A DNA stretch of 64,000 nucleotides from Desulfosporosinus lacus DSM 15449 (GTDB lineage: Bacteria > Bacillota > Desulfitobacteriia > Desulfitobacteriales > Desulfitobacteriaceae): NCBI RefSeq assembly GCF_900129935.1, contig NZ_FQXJ01000009.1, forward strand, positions 138,298 to 202,297, read 5' to 3'. Shown piece by piece: positions 43,454 to 54,614 of the stretch; the stretch's first letter is position 1; every line of letters begins with the position of its first letter. The notes below the pieces were generated by a model, which had not been told where the DNA came from, did not search any database, and worked only from the letters and a program-made list of their open reading frames with translations. The translations under genes were made by a program, and so were the position numbers.

Positions 43454-44638
43454 TTATGCTTTTTTCGAATGAATAACCTGATCGTACAGTGGAGACATCA
43501 TTCGCAAACGCTCCACGATTTTCGGTAATTGTTCAAGGACATAATCTATGTCTTCTTCTGTATTCTGACGACCCAGAGAGAAGCGCAACGAACCATGGGC
43601 AATTTCATGAATCAATCCCATACCCAGTAAAACATGGGAAGGATCCAGAGACCCCGAGGTACATGCCGATCCGCTTGAGGCAGCAATTCCCAACATATCT
43701 AGAGAGAGTAATAAAGACTCCCCTTCAACATAACGGATACTGACGTTAACGTTATTAGGTAAACGCTTTTCTCCTACCGGTCCATTTACTTTCACATATT
43801 CTATACGTTCTACGATACCATTCATCAGTTTGTCCCGCAGTTTAATTTGTTTCTCCGCATCGTCCGCCATCCGTTGCCCAGCCAACTCGCAGGCCTTACC
43901 AAACCCAATGATTCCAGGCATATTCTCTGTTCCAGAGCGGCGCTTTCTTTCTTGCCCTCCGCCATGAATTAAAGGCACAATTCGTACCCCTTTGCGAACA
44001 TAGAGTGCTCCTACCCCTTTAGGGCCATAAATCTTATGACCTGAAACAGTCAGCAAGTCGACATTCATTTCTTCAACATTAATAGGGATTTTTCCCAGAG
44101 ACTGAACTGCATCAACATGAAAGACAATACCATGTTCCTTAGCCAGTTTACCGATTTCTGCAATTGGTTGAATCGATCCCACTTCATTATTGGCATGCAT
44201 TACCGTAATCAAAATTGTATCCGGTCGAATAGCCTTCCGTACTTCATCAACTGAAATAATTCCCTCTTCGTCTACCGGTATAACTGTCAGGTCAAATCCA
44301 TTCTTTTCCAGGTACTCACAAGTTTCAAGAACAGCATGGTGTTCAATACAAGAGGTAATAATATGCTTACCTTTTTTACGAAGCGCTTCAGCTGTCCCAA
44401 GAATCGCCAGGTTGTCCGCTTCTGTTCCTCCGCTGGTAAATGTGATCTCCCTAGAAGCAGCACCGATCAACTCGGCCACCTGATTTCGAGCTTGCTCAAG
44501 GGCTTGTTTAGTCTCTCTGCCAAAGCCGTGAACACTTGACGGGTTACCATACTTTTCAGTGTAATATGTCATCATGATAGCAGCTACTTCTGGATCAACC
44601 GGGGTTGTTGCACTATGGTCTAAATAAACTCGCCTCAT
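43454..44638 (-). CDS. nifS: cysteine desulfurase NifS/IscS-like
   Basis: The 394-residue PLP enzyme takes sulfur from cysteine. It begins M-R-R-V-Y-L-D-H-S-A-T-T-P-V, has the PLP-lysine in S-G-H-K-I-Y-G-P-K-G-V-G and the active Cys in S-S-G-S-A-C-T-S-G-S. I chose the ATG at 44638, eight bases after AAGGGAG, over the GTG at 44647. It supplies nifU and mnmA. Confidence 0.95.
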   Translation of the reverse strand: MRRVYLDHSATTPVDPEVAAIMMTYYTEKYGNPSSVHGFGRETKQALEQARNQVAELIGAASREITFTSGGTEADNLAILGTAEALRKKGKHIITSCIEHHAVLETCEYLEKNGFDLTVIPVDEEGIISVDEVRKAIRPDTILITVMHANNEVGSIQPIAEIGKLAKEHGIVFHVDAVQSLGKIPINVEEMNVDLLTVSGHKIYGPKGVGALYVRKGVRIVPLIHGGGQERKRRSGTENMPGIIGFGKACELAGQRMADDAEKQIKLRDKLMNGIVERIEYVKVNGPVGEKRLPNNVNVSIRYVEGESLLLSLDMLGIAASSGSACTSGSLDPSHVLLGMGLIHEIAHGSLRFSLGRQNTEEDIDYVLEQLPKIVERLRMMSPLYDQVIHSKKA

Positions 44639-44685
44639 GGGGCTCACTCCCTTATATCATAAACTTTGAAGCAAAAAAATAAAGG

Positions 44686-45138
44686 TTAAATGTAATACAT
44701 ATATAAGTTCCGCTCCGATTCAATCTTTTTGGCATCTTCAAGCATTGTTTCAAGTGTGATAGAATCAAGAACATCCGCGATGGAATCCCTAACTTTCTCC
44801 CAAATTGCCCTAGTGACACAAAACTCAGCTTTAGAGCAAATTTCCGGGTCCTCCTCTGATACGCAATCAGTCGGAGCAATTGGCCCTTCTAACACACGGA
44901 TAATATCTCCAATTTTTATTTTATCCGGTTCTCTCCCTAACAAGTAACCACCTTGCGCACCACGAACACTTTTCACTAAACCCGCTTTACGCAAACCGGA
45001 AACTAGTTGCTCCAGATAATGTTCAGATATACCCTGCCTCTCTGCAATGCTTTTCAAAGAAGTCGGTCCTTCACCCATATGTTGAGCTAAATCAAACATG
45101 GCTTTTACCCCATATCGACCTTTGGTCGAGAGTTTCAA
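44686..45138 (-). CDS. iscR: Rrf2-family iron-sulfur regulator IscR
   Basis: The 150-residue winged-helix regulator has K-L-S-T-K-G-R-Y-G at its start and three Cys residues at about 92, 101 and 107, near the E. coli IscR positions 92, 98 and 104. It likely senses iron-sulfur cluster supply and controls its own operon. The start is the TTG at 45138, with AGAGG eight bases upstream. The 278-base divergent region toward rarA should hold its operator. Confidence 0.92.
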   Translation of the reverse strand: MKLSTKGRYGVKAMFDLAQHMGEGPTSLKSIAERQGISEHYLEQLVSGLRKAGLVKSVRGAQGGYLLGREPDKIKIGDIIRVLEGPIAPTDCVSEEDPEICSKAEFCVTRAIWEKVRDSIADVLDSITLETMLEDAKKIESERNLYMYYI

Positions 45139-45416
45139 CACCCTCACCTCTTTTCCACTAGATAAACGCTTTTTTTCATATATTTCTTATCTGTTTATAT
45201 CTTATAAAAACACTCGGGATTTGTCAAGTCTACTGGTGCCAAACTCAACTTCTTTTATAGTTTAAACCTAACCCTATCTTTTTTACTGTGATCAAACTAA
45301 CAATTTTAAAGGTAAAGCTCTGCAAGCAGATGTCCGTCCTGCATGATATAATAATTCAAGAAAACTTGACCAGTGCCAAGCCATAGCCTCAGGTTGTAAG
45401 AAAGGAACATTGCCCA

Positions 45417-46724
45417 ATGGATCTTTTTTCCGCGACATTCAATCAACATCAAGTTGCTCCCCTAGCGGAGCGTATGCGCCCAAGAACACTTGAAGAGTAT
45501 ATCGGTCAAGCTCAAATTCTCGGCCCTGGAAAGCTCCTGCGTCGGGCTATTGAGGCTGACCGTGTTTCATCATTGATTCTCTATGGACCGCCAGGAACAG
45601 GGAAGACCTCTTTAGCACAAGTCATTGCTGCCAAAACCACGTCGCGTTTTGTCCGCATAAATGCTGTCACCTCTGGTGTTAAGGAGATCCGGGAAATTAT
45701 TACCCAGGCTACAGATAACCTTCATCTTTACAGCAAACGCACTTTGGTTTTTTGTGATGAAGTTCATCGTTTTAATAAAGGACAACAAGATGCACTTCTG
45801 CCTGCTGTCGAAAATGGAACTATCACCTTCATCGGTGCAACAACAGAAAACCCCTTCTTTGAATTAAATTCTGCGCTCCTTAGTCGTTCAACCCTTTTTA
45901 GATTAGAACTTCTTGAACCTCCAGAAATTCGTCTCGGACTTGAACAAGCCCTGAAAGATTCAGAACGCGGTTTAGGGCAATATCAAGCAGAAATTACCTC
46001 TGAGGCATGGGAGCATTGGATTAATTATGCTAACGGAGATTTACGCCGCGCCCTTAATGCTTTAGAGCTGGCAGTTCTTACTACCGCGCCAGAAAACGGA
46101 ATTCGTCATATCTCACTTGATATAGCGGAAGAATCCATACAACAACGGGCCATCCGGTTCGATAAATCAGGGGATAATCATTATGACATCATCTCCGCAT
46201 TTATTAAAAGTATGCGCGGTTCAGATCCCGATGCGGCGCTCTATTGGTTAGGGGTCTTACTTGAAGCGGGTGAAGATCCACGTTTTATTGTCCGACGGAT
46301 TATCGTCCATGCGTCAGAAGATGTGGGCTTGGCGGATCCAATGGTCATGCTTCAGGCTCATGCGGCGGCAAATGCACTTGAATGGCTGGGCCTGCCTGAA
46401 GCAAGGATCCCCATAGCTCAAGCAGTTCTAGCCATTACAACTGCACCTAAAAGCAACAGTATTGTCACGAGCATCGATAAGGCTCTGAATTATGTAAGAA
46501 AACATCCTACCGGAGAAGTTCCCCCCGAACTTAAAGACGGACACTATCCCGGCGCAGAAAAATTAGGGAACGGAAAAGGATACCTCTATCCCCACTCTTA
46601 CCCGGACCACTGGGTTGACCAAACCTACCTGCCCCCAACTGTTCAGGGACAAACCTTTTACGTCCCCTCGAAAATGGGGAAGGAGCTTTTCACCCCCCCT
46701 AAGACCACGGATAATAAACGTTAG
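45417..46724 (+). CDS. rarA: replication-associated recombination protein A
   Basis: The 435-residue AAA protein of the RarA/MgsA/WRNIP1 family starts with P-L-A-E-R-M-R-P-R-T-L-E-E-Y-I-G-Q and has Walker A Y-G-P-P-G-T-G-K-T-S at about 55-64, Walker B V-F-C-D-E-V-H-R-F, and a C-terminal tetramerisation domain. It acts at stalled replication forks. It is one of the few plus-strand genes and diverges from iscR. Confidence 0.94.
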   Translation: MDLFSATFNQHQVAPLAERMRPRTLEEYIGQAQILGPGKLLRRAIEADRVSSLILYGPPGTGKTSLAQVIAAKTTSRFVRINAVTSGVKEIREIITQATDNLHLYSKRTLVFCDEVHRFNKGQQDALLPAVENGTITFIGATTENPFFELNSALLSRSTLFRLELLEPPEIRLGLEQALKDSERGLGQYQAEITSEAWEHWINYANGDLRRALNALELAVLTTAPENGIRHISLDIAEESIQQRAIRFDKSGDNHYDIISAFIKSMRGSDPDAALYWLGVLLEAGEDPRFIVRRIIVHASEDVGLADPMVMLQAHAAANALEWLGLPEARIPIAQAVLAITTAPKSNSIVTSIDKALNYVRKHPTGEVPPELKDGHYPGAEKLGNGKGYLYPHSYPDHWVDQTYLPPTVQGQTFYVPSKMGKELFTPPKTTDNKR

Positions 46725-46783
46725 CCTAACCCCGGCTCCCTAAATTAAAGTAATAAAATCCCTTCCTTTGTAAGTCCAAAAAA

Positions 46784-46807
46784 GCGATGCCCGAAATTGG
46801 GCATCGC
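46784..46807. terminator. bidirectional terminator between rarA and trxA
   Basis: GCGATGCCC-GAAATT-GGGCATCGC with A-rich and T-rich flanks lies between the convergent ends of rarA and the thioredoxin gene. Confidence 0.8.
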
Positions 46808-46836
46808 CTTTTGTTATCGGCATATATTATTGACAT

Positions 46837-47166
46837 TTAGATATGGGCTTCGAGCATTTTGACAAGGTCAGGTTTTCCACGGAAGCCAGTAATTTTGTCA
46901 ACCATTTTGCCCCCCTTGAAAATAGCCAGTGTAGGTATGCTCATAACTCCATATTCACTAGAGATAGGGCCATTCTCATCGACATTAACCTTCCCGATGG
47001 AGATTCGGCCAACATACTCATCAGCAAGTTCATCAATAACAGGAGCAACCATACGACATGGGCTACACCAAGGAGCCCAAAAATCGACCAAAACCGCTTG
47101 CTCCGACTTCAGAACATCCGACTCAAAATTTGCAGTAGTAAAGGTTTTAACATTTGCACCTGCCAT
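46837..47166 (-). CDS. trxA: thioredoxin with a WCSPC active site
   Basis: The 109-residue thioredoxin has the expected fold and length: the active site W-A-P-W-C-S-P-C and the cis-Pro in M-S-I-P-T-L. The usual W-C-G-P-C is changed to W-C-S-P-C, which may shift the redox potential. It follows the CsoR-type repressor by 26 bases and probably shares its metal- or sulfur-responsive promoter. Confidence 0.93.
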   Translation of the reverse strand: MAGANVKTFTTANFESDVLKSEQAVLVDFWAPWCSPCRMVAPVIDELADEYVGRISIGKVNVDENGPISSEYGVMSIPTLAIFKGGKMVDKITGFRGKPDLVKMLEAHI

Positions 47167-47192
47167 AATAATTCCTCCTAATCAAATATGAT

Positions 47193-47474
47193 TTATTTAA
47201 TAAATTTAGCGAGCACCCCAATAAGCTCCTCAATCGCAGCTTCCTGGTTATTGTTCTCAACGGCATTGCGCATACATCCCCGTGAATGGTGTTCAAAGAC
47301 AATAGTGCCAACTCTGTTAAGAGCAGCACGAACTGCTGCCACTTGAATCAAGACATCAACACAATACTTGTCACTGTCAACCATACGTTGAATCCCTTTT
47401 ACTTGGCCTTCGATTTTTTTAAGCCTGCGTATAAGATCCTCTTTAGATTCTGAATAAGGGGTTGAATTCGTCAT
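47193..47474 (-). CDS. csoR: CsoR-family metal-sensing repressor
   Basis: The 93-residue all-helical repressor has Cys38, His63 and Cys67, spaced as the Cu(I)-binding set of CsoR (Cys, then His 25 later, then Cys 4 later). The start at 47474 has GGAGG nine bases upstream; the longer reading from 47603 would include the promoter. The inverted repeat at 47491-47505 directly upstream fits its operator. Its likely target is itself plus trxA. Persulfide-sensing CstR relatives lack the His, so copper sensing is preferred. Confidence 0.88.
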   Translation of the reverse strand: MTNSTPYSESKEDLIRRLKKIEGQVKGIQRMVDSDKYCVDVLIQVAAVRAALNRVGTIVFEHHSRGCMRNAVENNNQEAAIEELIGVLAKFIK

Positions 47475-47490
47475 GCTATGCATCCTCCGA

Positions 47491-47505
47491 TACCCTAAGG
47501 GGGTA
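47491..47505. promoter_or_regulatory. CsoR-type operator
   Basis: TACCC-TAAGG-GGGTA is a GC-tracted inverted repeat just upstream of the repressor start, like the TACCC-N4-5-GGGTA core of known CsoR operators. Confidence 0.65.
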
Positions 47506-47704
47506 GCTACAATAAATATTATAGCTAATGCACTCTTCCCTGTCAACTCTTCCTCGGTCAACTTTCTCGGCTTACTCAGGTCAAATAACATCGGAAAAGT
47601 CATTATTCCTTACAATTAAGGAGAATTCCTTTAATTAAAAATTATTAATTAGCTCTCCTCATTGCTTCCCTGCTTTTTTATTAATTTCAAGAAGACTCCC
47701 ACTT

Positions 47705-49489
47705 CTATTTCACACTGGGTAATTCAATGTTAGTCTGGATATGCAATTCCTTTAATTGTTTGTCCGCCACCGGCGAAGGAGCATGAGCCATTAAATCGGA
47801 TGCACTTTGAGTTTTCGGGAAGGCAATCACGTCTCGAATGTTATCTTTTCCAGTTAGAAGCATAATCATTCGATCCAGGCCGAAGGCAATTCCGCCGTGG
47901 GGAGGAGTACCATATTCAAAGGCCTCCATAAGAAATCCAAATTGGGCGACAGCCTCTTCCTCAGAAAATCCAAGTAACTTAAATAACCTCTCCTGTACCT
48001 CACGACGATGAATCCGAATACTTCCGCCCCCGAGCTCCGTTCCGTTGAGGACCATGTCATAGGCCTTTGCCCTAACTTTAAGGGGATCAGTCTCGAGAAG
48101 ATATAAATCTTCGTCCATGGGTGCAGTAAATGGATGGTGAATAGCGATATGACGTTGTTGTTCCTCATCATATTCCAAGAGTGGGAATTCGGTAACCCAT
48201 AGGAATTCGAGCAGTCCCTCTTCAATCAGACCTAAACGTTTTGCCAATTCCAAGCGCAGATGCCCCAGTGCATCAGAGACGACAGCATAGGTATCTGCCA
48301 CAAAGAACAAGATATCTCCAGTCTCGGCACGTGTACGTTCAATTAGGGCAGCCATTTCCTCTTCAGTAAAGAATTTAGCAATAGGGGATTTCAGGCCCTC
48401 CTCAGCTAAGACGATCCAGGCTAAGCCTTTCGCTCGATAAGTACTGACAAACTTAGCCAGGTCATCGATTTCGCGGCGTGGCAAGCCGGCACACCCTTTA
48501 GCGCAGATACATTTTACGCTCCCGCCATTTGCCACTGCATTAGCGAATACCTTAAATCCGGTTTTACCCACGAGCTCTCCCACATCGATCAGTTCCATGC
48601 CAAAGCGCGTATCCGGTTTGTCTGATCCATATCGATCCATTGCTTCTTTATATGTTAAACGCGGGAAAGGAACGGTTACAGGTTTCCCAACTGTTTCAGA
48701 GAAAATCTCCGTCATTAATTTTTCCATCATGGGAAGTATGTCTTCCACTTCGACAAAAGACATCTCGACATCAAGTTGAGTAAATTCCGGTTGACGATCT
48801 GCTCTTAAATCTTCATCCCTGAAACAACGGGCAATTTGAAAATACTTCTCCATACCGCCTACCATGAGAAGTTGCTTATATATTTGGGGGGACTGCGGTA
48901 AGGCATAAAACTCACCTGGGTGAACACGGCTGGGAACAAGATAATCTCGTGCCCCCTCAGGCGTAGATTTATTAAGCATGGGAGTTTCGATTTCATAAAA
49001 ACCTTGACGGTCAAAGAAATTACGCATGATCTGAGTAACTCGATGCCGAATCTTGAATACGGTTTGCATTTCGGGTCGACGCAAATCCAAATAGCGATAT
49101 TTGAGACGCACTGTCTCGTCTACATCCACTTGATCTACAAGATAGTAAGGAGGAGTTTTAGCTCCATTTAAGACATCCAATGTCTGGGCCACGATCTCAA
49201 TTTTGCCTGTTGCCAGGTTTGGATTAATCATTCCTTCTGGGCGAGCAATCACTTGCCCAAGGATCGAGACAACGAACTCTGAACGCAAGCTTTCTGCCGT
49301 GGAAAATCCTTCTCCCATCTTCTCTGGGTCAAAAACAACTTGAACAATACCTGTACGATCTCGCAGATCAACGAAAATTAAACCTCCGTGGTCACGACGG
49401 CGCTGAACCCATCCTAACAAACGAACGGTCTCTCCCACTTTTGCTAATCCTAGCTGTCCATTTTCAACACGTTCTGAAAATACTGTCAT
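47705..49489 (-). CDS. aspS: aspartyl-tRNA synthetase
   Basis: The 594-residue bacterial-type enzyme has an OB-fold anticodon domain ([11 protein letters not shown]), the class II motifs ([14 protein letters not shown] and G-L-D-R-M) and a GAD insertion. The ATG at 49489 follows the hisS stop by one base, with AGAGAGG eight bases upstream. Whether it also charges tRNA-Asn cannot be told from the sequence seen. Confidence 0.96.
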   Translation of the reverse strand: MTVFSERVENGQLGLAKVGETVRLLGWVQRRRDHGGLIFVDLRDRTGIVQVVFDPEKMGEGFSTAESLRSEFVVSILGQVIARPEGMINPNLATGKIEIVAQTLDVLNGAKTPPYYLVDQVDVDETVRLKYRYLDLRRPEMQTVFKIRHRVTQIMRNFFDRQGFYEIETPMLNKSTPEGARDYLVPSRVHPGEFYALPQSPQIYKQLLMVGGMEKYFQIARCFRDEDLRADRQPEFTQLDVEMSFVEVEDILPMMEKLMTEIFSETVGKPVTVPFPRLTYKEAMDRYGSDKPDTRFGMELIDVGELVGKTGFKVFANAVANGGSVKCICAKGCAGLPRREIDDLAKFVSTYRAKGLAWIVLAEEGLKSPIAKFFTEEEMAALIERTRAETGDILFFVADTYAVVSDALGHLRLELAKRLGLIEEGLLEFLWVTEFPLLEYDEEQQRHIAIHHPFTAPMDEDLYLLETDPLKVRAKAYDMVLNGTELGGGSIRIHRREVQERLFKLLGFSEEEAVAQFGFLMEAFEYGTPPHGGIAFGLDRMIMLLTGKDNIRDVIAFPKTQSASDLMAHAPSPVADKQLKELHIQTNIELPSVK

Positions 49490-49490
49490 G

Positions 49491-50762
49491 TTAAACACCT
49501 CTCTGATACTTCTTGTTTATTTCTTCAACTGCGTCCACCAGTGAAACTTCCATTTGCTCGCCGAGTGTTAAATCACGAATGACAAGCACCTTTCGAGCAA
49601 GCTCTTCTTCACCAAGAATTAAGGCATAGCGTACGCCTTGGCGATTGGCTGATTTAAGTTGGTTTTTTAAACTTCGACCGAGCAAATCCATACCCACAGG
49701 CATCCCTTGGCTGCGCAAGTCACTCAGAAGAGCAAAGCCCTCGATTTGGGCTTGTTCACCCAAGGCAATCAACATAGCAAATAGTTTAGGCTTTTCTTCC
49801 GGCAGCTTATGTTGTACTTGCAGGGCTGCTAAAACACGTTCAATCCCCATGGCGAATCCAATTCCCGGAGTTGGCGGTCCGCCGATTTCTTCAACCAGCT
49901 TATCATACCTGCCGCCCCCACATATGGCACTCTGGGCTCCGATTTCTTCGACCATGACTTCGAAAGCTGTTTTCGTGTAATAATCAAGTCCTCTTACCAA
50001 GCGTGGATTAACTCGATAGACCACTCCGGCCCTGCCTAAGATAGCCAGAACTTTCTCGAAGTGAGTACTGCAGTCCTCACAAAGGGTGTCCTTTGTTGTC
50101 GGCGCCCCAACGGTCTCCTCTTGACAAGAGGGGTTCTTGCAATCTAGTATGCGCAATGGATTTCGTTCAAAACGTTCTTGGCAATCGTTACATAATTTAC
50201 TTTTTCGAGCAGCCAGAAATTCCTGCAATTGTTCACGGTGCCTTGCCCGGCAAATTGGGCATCCAACAGAATTGACATGGACCTCAAGCCCAATTAGTCC
50301 AAGTCGTTTATATAAATTCCAGACTAAGCTAATGACTTCTGCGTCCACGATCGGTTGGTCTGCACCCAAAACTTCAATTCCAAACTGATGGAACTGGCGA
50401 AAACGACCGCTTTGTGGCCGCTCATACCGAAACATAGGGCCAATATAGTACAATTTCATCGGCTGTGGTTGGCCATAAAGCTTGTCCTCCACATACGCAC
50501 GGCAGACCGAAGCAGTCATCTCCGGACGCAGGGTCATCGATCGATCCCCTTTGTCTTGGAAGGTGTACATTTCTTTCTTAACAATATCCGTAGTTTGCCC
50601 AACGCCCCTTTGAAAAAGCTCTGTTGCTTCAAACATCGGCGTCCGAATCTCTTCATACCCATATTCGCGGCAAACTGAGCGAATAGTTTCTTCGAGATAT
50701 TGCCATTGTTCGATTGTACCTGGCAATAGATCTTGAGTCCCTTTTGGACGCTGAATCGCCAT
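49491..50762 (-). CDS. hisS: histidyl-tRNA synthetase
   Basis: The 423-residue class II synthetase shows [21 protein letters not shown] and the histidine motifs L-V-R-G-L-D-Y-Y-T and G-G-G-R-Y-D. A zinc-like cluster of C-x-x-C pairs (about residues 165-225) is typical of the clostridial form. TAAGGAGG precedes the ATG. It is the first gene after a T-box leader and is followed by aspS in the same transcript. Confidence 0.96.
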   Translation of the reverse strand: MAIQRPKGTQDLLPGTIEQWQYLEETIRSVCREYGYEEIRTPMFEATELFQRGVGQTTDIVKKEMYTFQDKGDRSMTLRPEMTASVCRAYVEDKLYGQPQPMKLYYIGPMFRYERPQSGRFRQFHQFGIEVLGADQPIVDAEVISLVWNLYKRLGLIGLEVHVNSVGCPICRARHREQLQEFLAARKSKLCNDCQERFERNPLRILDCKNPSCQEETVGAPTTKDTLCEDCSTHFEKVLAILGRAGVVYRVNPRLVRGLDYYTKTAFEVMVEEIGAQSAICGGGRYDKLVEEIGGPPTPGIGFAMGIERVLAALQVQHKLPEEKPKLFAMLIALGEQAQIEGFALLSDLRSQGMPVGMDLLGRSLKNQLKSANRQGVRYALILGEEELARKVLVIRDLTLGEQMEVSLVDAVEEINKKYQRGV

Positions 50763-50820
50763 GCAAATTCCTCCTTAAATTATAGTTCAAAAAATTCTTG
50801 GCTGGCACTTATAGAAAAAA

Positions 50821-51080
50821 AGCCCTCGTTCCTTGCTTTGCGCAAGGGACGAGAACTTCTCGCGGTGCCACCCTAATTGACGGTATTCTTCCGCCCACTT
50901 TTCAGTCGTTAACGAGACTATCCGATGCAAAGATACTCTTCTTTAGGGTGTCCTACCGTGTGTCTCTCAGGCTAGTTCCAGTCTTGCAAGCCCTCCCTGG
51001 AGAAAGATTAACCCGGAATTTTCCAAAAGGTTTCGTGAGTATTCTACATTTATTACGTTGTTTCAATGAATAACGCCTAT
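50821..51080 (-). promoter_or_regulatory. T-box leader of hisS-aspS
   Basis: The minus-strand leader ends with AGGGTGGCACCGCG (50861-50874), an exact T-box. Next comes an antiterminator segment (GCGAGAAG) and a terminator (CTCGTCCCTTG paired with CAAGGAACGAG, then T7) at 50815-50853. The region up to about 51080 supplies stem I. The specifier is not clear from reading; CAC (His) or GAC (Asp) would be expected. Confidence 0.85.
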
Positions 51081-51222
51081 ATCTTTATATTCTACCAAAT
51101 ACGATCGTTATTTGTCAATAATTATTTGGTTATTTTTGTAAATGTATTAAAATATTGTATATCCCATCGCTAAGGATAGCTTAGTACTGCGGTGCCATGG
51201 ATGGCAACACTGAATCAAAAAA
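51081..51222. repeat. intergenic palindrome copy
   Basis: The stretch between the T-box leader and the MBL gene contains TGCCATGGATGGCA at 51193-51206. It matches the palindromic core in the tandem repeat at 41821-41925. Nothing else was seen. Confidence 0.5.
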
Positions 51223-51843
51223 TTATACCAAAAAGGGATTGTCCCGTTTTTCTTCTCCGATACTGGTCTCTTCACCATGACCAGGAAAAACTCGGGTACC
51301 TTCTGGGAGAATCAAGAGCTTTTTCTTGACTCCATCTAAAAGCTGATTCATTGATCCTCCCGGGAAATCAGTTCGGCCGATCGACCCGGCAAAAAGGGTA
51401 TCTCCGCTAAACAGCCCTTCAGAACATAAGAAACATACCCCTCCAGGAGAATGTCCCGGAGTTGCTATGACTTTGATTCGTTCTTTGCCAATCATAAGTT
51501 CTTGTCCGTCCTGAAGCAGGATATCCGCTTTCTTAAGTACAAGTCTGCTTCCCACATAACTAGAGAGGTTCTTCCTGTCATCTGTGAGCATCCCTGCATC
51601 ATCCGCATGAATCCCTACCAAGACATCCCCCAAGAGTTCTCTAAGTTCATCTACGGCACCAATGTGATCCACATGCCCATGGGTAATCAGAATATAATCC
51701 ACCTTTAGACCCTTCTCCATAACCCAACGATAAATCCTTTTTCCATCTGCGCCGGGGTCGATGACTACAGCTTTCTTAGTTTCCGCACAATAGAACAAAT
51801 AACAATTTGCTCCCATAGCACCCATAGCATGCGCTTCAATCAT
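51223..51843 (-). CDS. MBL-fold metallo-hydrolase (glyoxalase II-like)
   Basis: The 206-residue protein shows the metal-binding T-H-G-H-V-D-H motif, A-T-P-G-H-S-P-G-G, G-D-T-L-F and the final F-P-G-H-G. These agree with YqgX-type hydroxyacylglutathione hydrolase-like proteins. I start at the ATG at 51843, nine bases after GGAGG. The gene follows dtd and relA in a common Firmicute order. The substrate is unverified. Confidence 0.9.
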   Translation of the reverse strand: MIEAHAMGAMGANCYLFYCAETKKAVVIDPGADGKRIYRWVMEKGLKVDYILITHGHVDHIGAVDELRELLGDVLVGIHADDAGMLTDDRKNLSSYVGSRLVLKKADILLQDGQELMIGKERIKVIATPGHSPGGVCFLCSEGLFSGDTLFAGSIGRTDFPGGSMNQLLDGVKKKLLILPEGTRVFPGHGEETSIGEEKRDNPFLV

Positions 51844-51857
51844 CAAACATTACCTCC

Positions 51858-52307
51858 TTAAAACTTTTTCTTACTGTCTAAAAGTATCGTCACAGGTCCA
51901 TCGTTGACCAATTCAACGTCCATCTCTGCTTGGAAAATTCCGGTCTCCACTTTTATTCCATAACTGCGCATTCCGGCAACACTGCGTTCGAATAGATCCT
52001 TGGCTTGTTCAGGGGGGGCAGCTGCCGTAAAGCTAGGGCGTTTCCCTTTACGGCAATCACCATAAAGTGTGAATTGAGAAACCACAAGAATTTCTCCGCC
52101 TGTATCCTGTACGGAGCAATTCATTTTGCCTCCTTGATCTTCAAAAATTCGCAACCCTACAATTTTTTCAATCATCCAGCTTATGTCGTCTGCTCCATCT
52201 TCTTGTCCAACTGCCAGCAGGACCAAAAGTCCGGCAGCTATGATTCCTACTTTTTCACCGTTCACGGTTACCGAGGCGCGTTTAACGCGCTGAACAACAC
52301 TGCGCAT
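51858..52307 (-). CDS. dtd: D-aminoacyl-tRNA deacylase
   Basis: The 149-residue enzyme removes D-amino acids from tRNA. It has S-V-V-Q-R-V at the start, the S-Q-F-T-L-Y-G-D motif and the cis-Gly-Pro segment V-N-D-G-P-V-T near the C-terminus. Its ATG follows the relA stop by one base. Confidence 0.95.
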   Translation of the reverse strand: MRSVVQRVKRASVTVNGEKVGIIAAGLLVLLAVGQEDGADDISWMIEKIVGLRIFEDQGGKMNCSVQDTGGEILVVSQFTLYGDCRKGKRPSFTAAAPPEQAKDLFERSVAGMRSYGIKVETGIFQAEMDVELVNDGPVTILLDSKKKF

Positions 52308-52308
52308 C

Positions 52309-54558
52309 TCAACTTTCTCCCGTATGGATTCGCTTGACTTCCGTGATGTCTTTAACCTTACGAATTTTATGCATCACCATTTTAAGCTGTTCCACGTTTC
52401 TAATCTCGATTCTCAACTGGATATGGGCAACGTCACCTTTTCCCACACGGGCATTAATCCCTAGAATATGTGTCCGAGTATCTAAAACTGTATTCATGAC
52501 CTCTGTGACCAAACGCGGCTTGTCTCTCCCATAGATTTGAATATCTACGGGATAAGTGGAATCCACTTGTTCTGCCCACATAACTTCTACGATCCGATCA
52601 CTCTCTTCTTCAGAGTGGCTTAGTACATTGCTGCAATCCCCACGATGAATAGAAACCCCGCGCCCTCGGGTAATGTAACCCATTATCGCATCCCCCGGCA
52701 GAGGGTTACAACACTGTGCGAAACGAATCAATACGTTATCCACGCCTTTGACCCTCACCCCATGGGTTGCTTTGCCATACGAAACCTGAGTTGGTACTTT
52801 GCCTTCCCCTTGCTGGAGTGCTGCCAGCTGTACCTTTTCTCGTTCTTCTTTAGAGAGATCCTCGCGCAAGCGCATCAAGACTTTATTTGGGGTAAGTACA
52901 CCGTCCCCAATTGAGGCGTATAAATCATCCAGACCTACAAAGTTTTGGGTCTTGCCAATCGCCATGAGGCTTTCGGGTTTAAGAACAGCTACCGGATCCA
53001 GCCCCAACTTGCGGACCTCACGTTCCAAGCTCTCACGTCCGCGAATGATATTATCCTCTCGTTGCTCTTTCTTAAACCATTGGCGAATCCGATTCTTGGC
53101 CTGGGAGGTTTTAACAAAAGACAACCAATCTCGACTGGGTGCCCCCCCTTGCTTTGAGGTAAGTATTTCTAAAATATCTCCGTTATTCAGCTTGGTCTCC
53201 AGCGGAACAATCCGCCCGTTAATCTTGGCACCTATGCAACGGTGCCCTACATCTGTATGAACGCGATAAGCAAAATCAACCGGACAGGAATCTGCGGGAA
53301 GTTCCACCACATCCCCCTTAGGAGTAAATACAAAAACTGTATCTGCAAACAAGTCTATTTTCAGCGACTCCATAAATTCTCCGGCATCCCGAGAATCATG
53401 TTGCCACTCCAGAAGTTGACGCAACCAAGAGAGCTTTTGATCAAAATTTACGCTCGCTGTTTTATTACCACAGTCTTTATTACTTGTTGACTTATTACTC
53501 GTTGACTTATTAGTACATTCATTATTGCTTCCTTCTTTGTATTTCCAATGGGCAGCAATCCCGTATTCTGACGTCCGGTGCATCTCACAGGTCCTGATCT
53601 GAATTTCAAAGGGCTCTCCATGAAGTCCAATCAAGGTAGTATGCAATGACTGATACATATTTGGCTTAGGCATGGCAATATAATCCTTAAAGCGACCAGG
53701 GATCGGCTTCCACATTGTGTGAATGATCCCTAATGCACCGTAACAATCGTTGACGGAGTCCACAATGACTCGAATCGCCATTAAGTCGTAGATTTCGCTT
53801 AGTTCTTTGTGCTGAGTAGTCATTTTACGATAGATACTGTAAAAATGCTTAGGACGACCCGCAATGTCCGCATATATTTCTACTTCATCTAATCTGTCTC
53901 GCATTTGAACTATAACTTCGTTAATATAGGCTTCGCGTTCCCGGCGTTTAAGGGCAATTCCTTCGACTAAATCATAATATTCCTGTGGTTTTAGATATCG
54001 AAACGAAAGATCTTCCAGCTCCCATTTAATCCGAAAAATCCCCAAGCGGTTAGCCAAAGGAGCAAAAATTTCCAGGGTTTCTTGGGCAATTTCTTTTTGC
54101 TTTTTCTCCGAATGATATTTCAGGGTTCGCATATTATGAAGGCGGTCAGCAAGTTTAATGAGTATTACACGGATATCCTTGGCCATCGCCAAAAACATCT
54201 TGCGTAGATTTTCTACTTGTTGCTCCACCTTGCTTTTGTACTCAATCCGGCCAAGTTTAGTCACACCGTCAACAAGCAACGCGATTTCTGCGCCAAATGC
54301 CTTCTCAATATCCTGAATGGTAAATTCTGTATCCTCCACGACATCATGAAGCAGAGCGGCCGCAATGGTTGCTTCATCCATTTCAAGTTCAACCAAAATT
54401 TGCGCAACTTCCAAGGGATGCAGAATATAATCTTCCCCAGAGTTGCGCAGTTGGTTCCTATGAGCCACTTCAGCAAACTGATATGCCTTATCCACAATAG
54501 CCAGACGTGCCTCTGGAGATTTCTTTTTCATTTTTACCATTAATTCTGCGAAGGACAT
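52309..54558 (-). CDS. relA: bifunctional (p)ppGpp synthetase/hydrolase
   Basis: The 749-residue stringent-response enzyme has an HD hydrolase domain ([10 protein letters not shown]), a synthetase domain ([10 protein letters not shown]), TGS, and a C-terminal ACT domain. An unusual low-complexity segment ([12 protein letters not shown]) lies between the synthetase and TGS domains (DNA 53450-53545). The start at 54558 has AGGAG seven bases upstream. The order apt, relA, dtd is typical of Firmicutes. Confidence 0.95.
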   Translation of the reverse strand: MSFAELMVKMKKKSPEARLAIVDKAYQFAEVAHRNQLRNSGEDYILHPLEVAQILVELEMDEATIAAALLHDVVEDTEFTIQDIEKAFGAEIALLVDGVTKLGRIEYKSKVEQQVENLRKMFLAMAKDIRVILIKLADRLHNMRTLKYHSEKKQKEIAQETLEIFAPLANRLGIFRIKWELEDLSFRYLKPQEYYDLVEGIALKRREREAYINEVIVQMRDRLDEVEIYADIAGRPKHFYSIYRKMTTQHKELSEIYDLMAIRVIVDSVNDCYGALGIIHTMWKPIPGRFKDYIAMPKPNMYQSLHTTLIGLHGEPFEIQIRTCEMHRTSEYGIAAHWKYKEGSNNECTNKSTSNKSTSNKDCGNKTASVNFDQKLSWLRQLLEWQHDSRDAGEFMESLKIDLFADTVFVFTPKGDVVELPADSCPVDFAYRVHTDVGHRCIGAKINGRIVPLETKLNNGDILEILTSKQGGAPSRDWLSFVKTSQAKNRIRQWFKKEQREDNIIRGRESLEREVRKLGLDPVAVLKPESLMAIGKTQNFVGLDDLYASIGDGVLTPNKVLMRLREDLSKEEREKVQLAALQQGEGKVPTQVSYGKATHGVRVKGVDNVLIRFAQCCNPLPGDAIMGYITRGRGVSIHRGDCSNVLSHSEEESDRIVEVMWAEQVDSTYPVDIQIYGRDKPRLVTEVMNTVLDTRTHILGINARVGKGDVAHIQLRIEIRNVEQLKMVMHKIRKVKDITEVKRIHTGES

Positions 54559-54614
54559 CGGTGAACTCCTCTCATCTGCCAATAACGCTCGGTTAAGTAA
54601 CAACTTCGCCAAAT

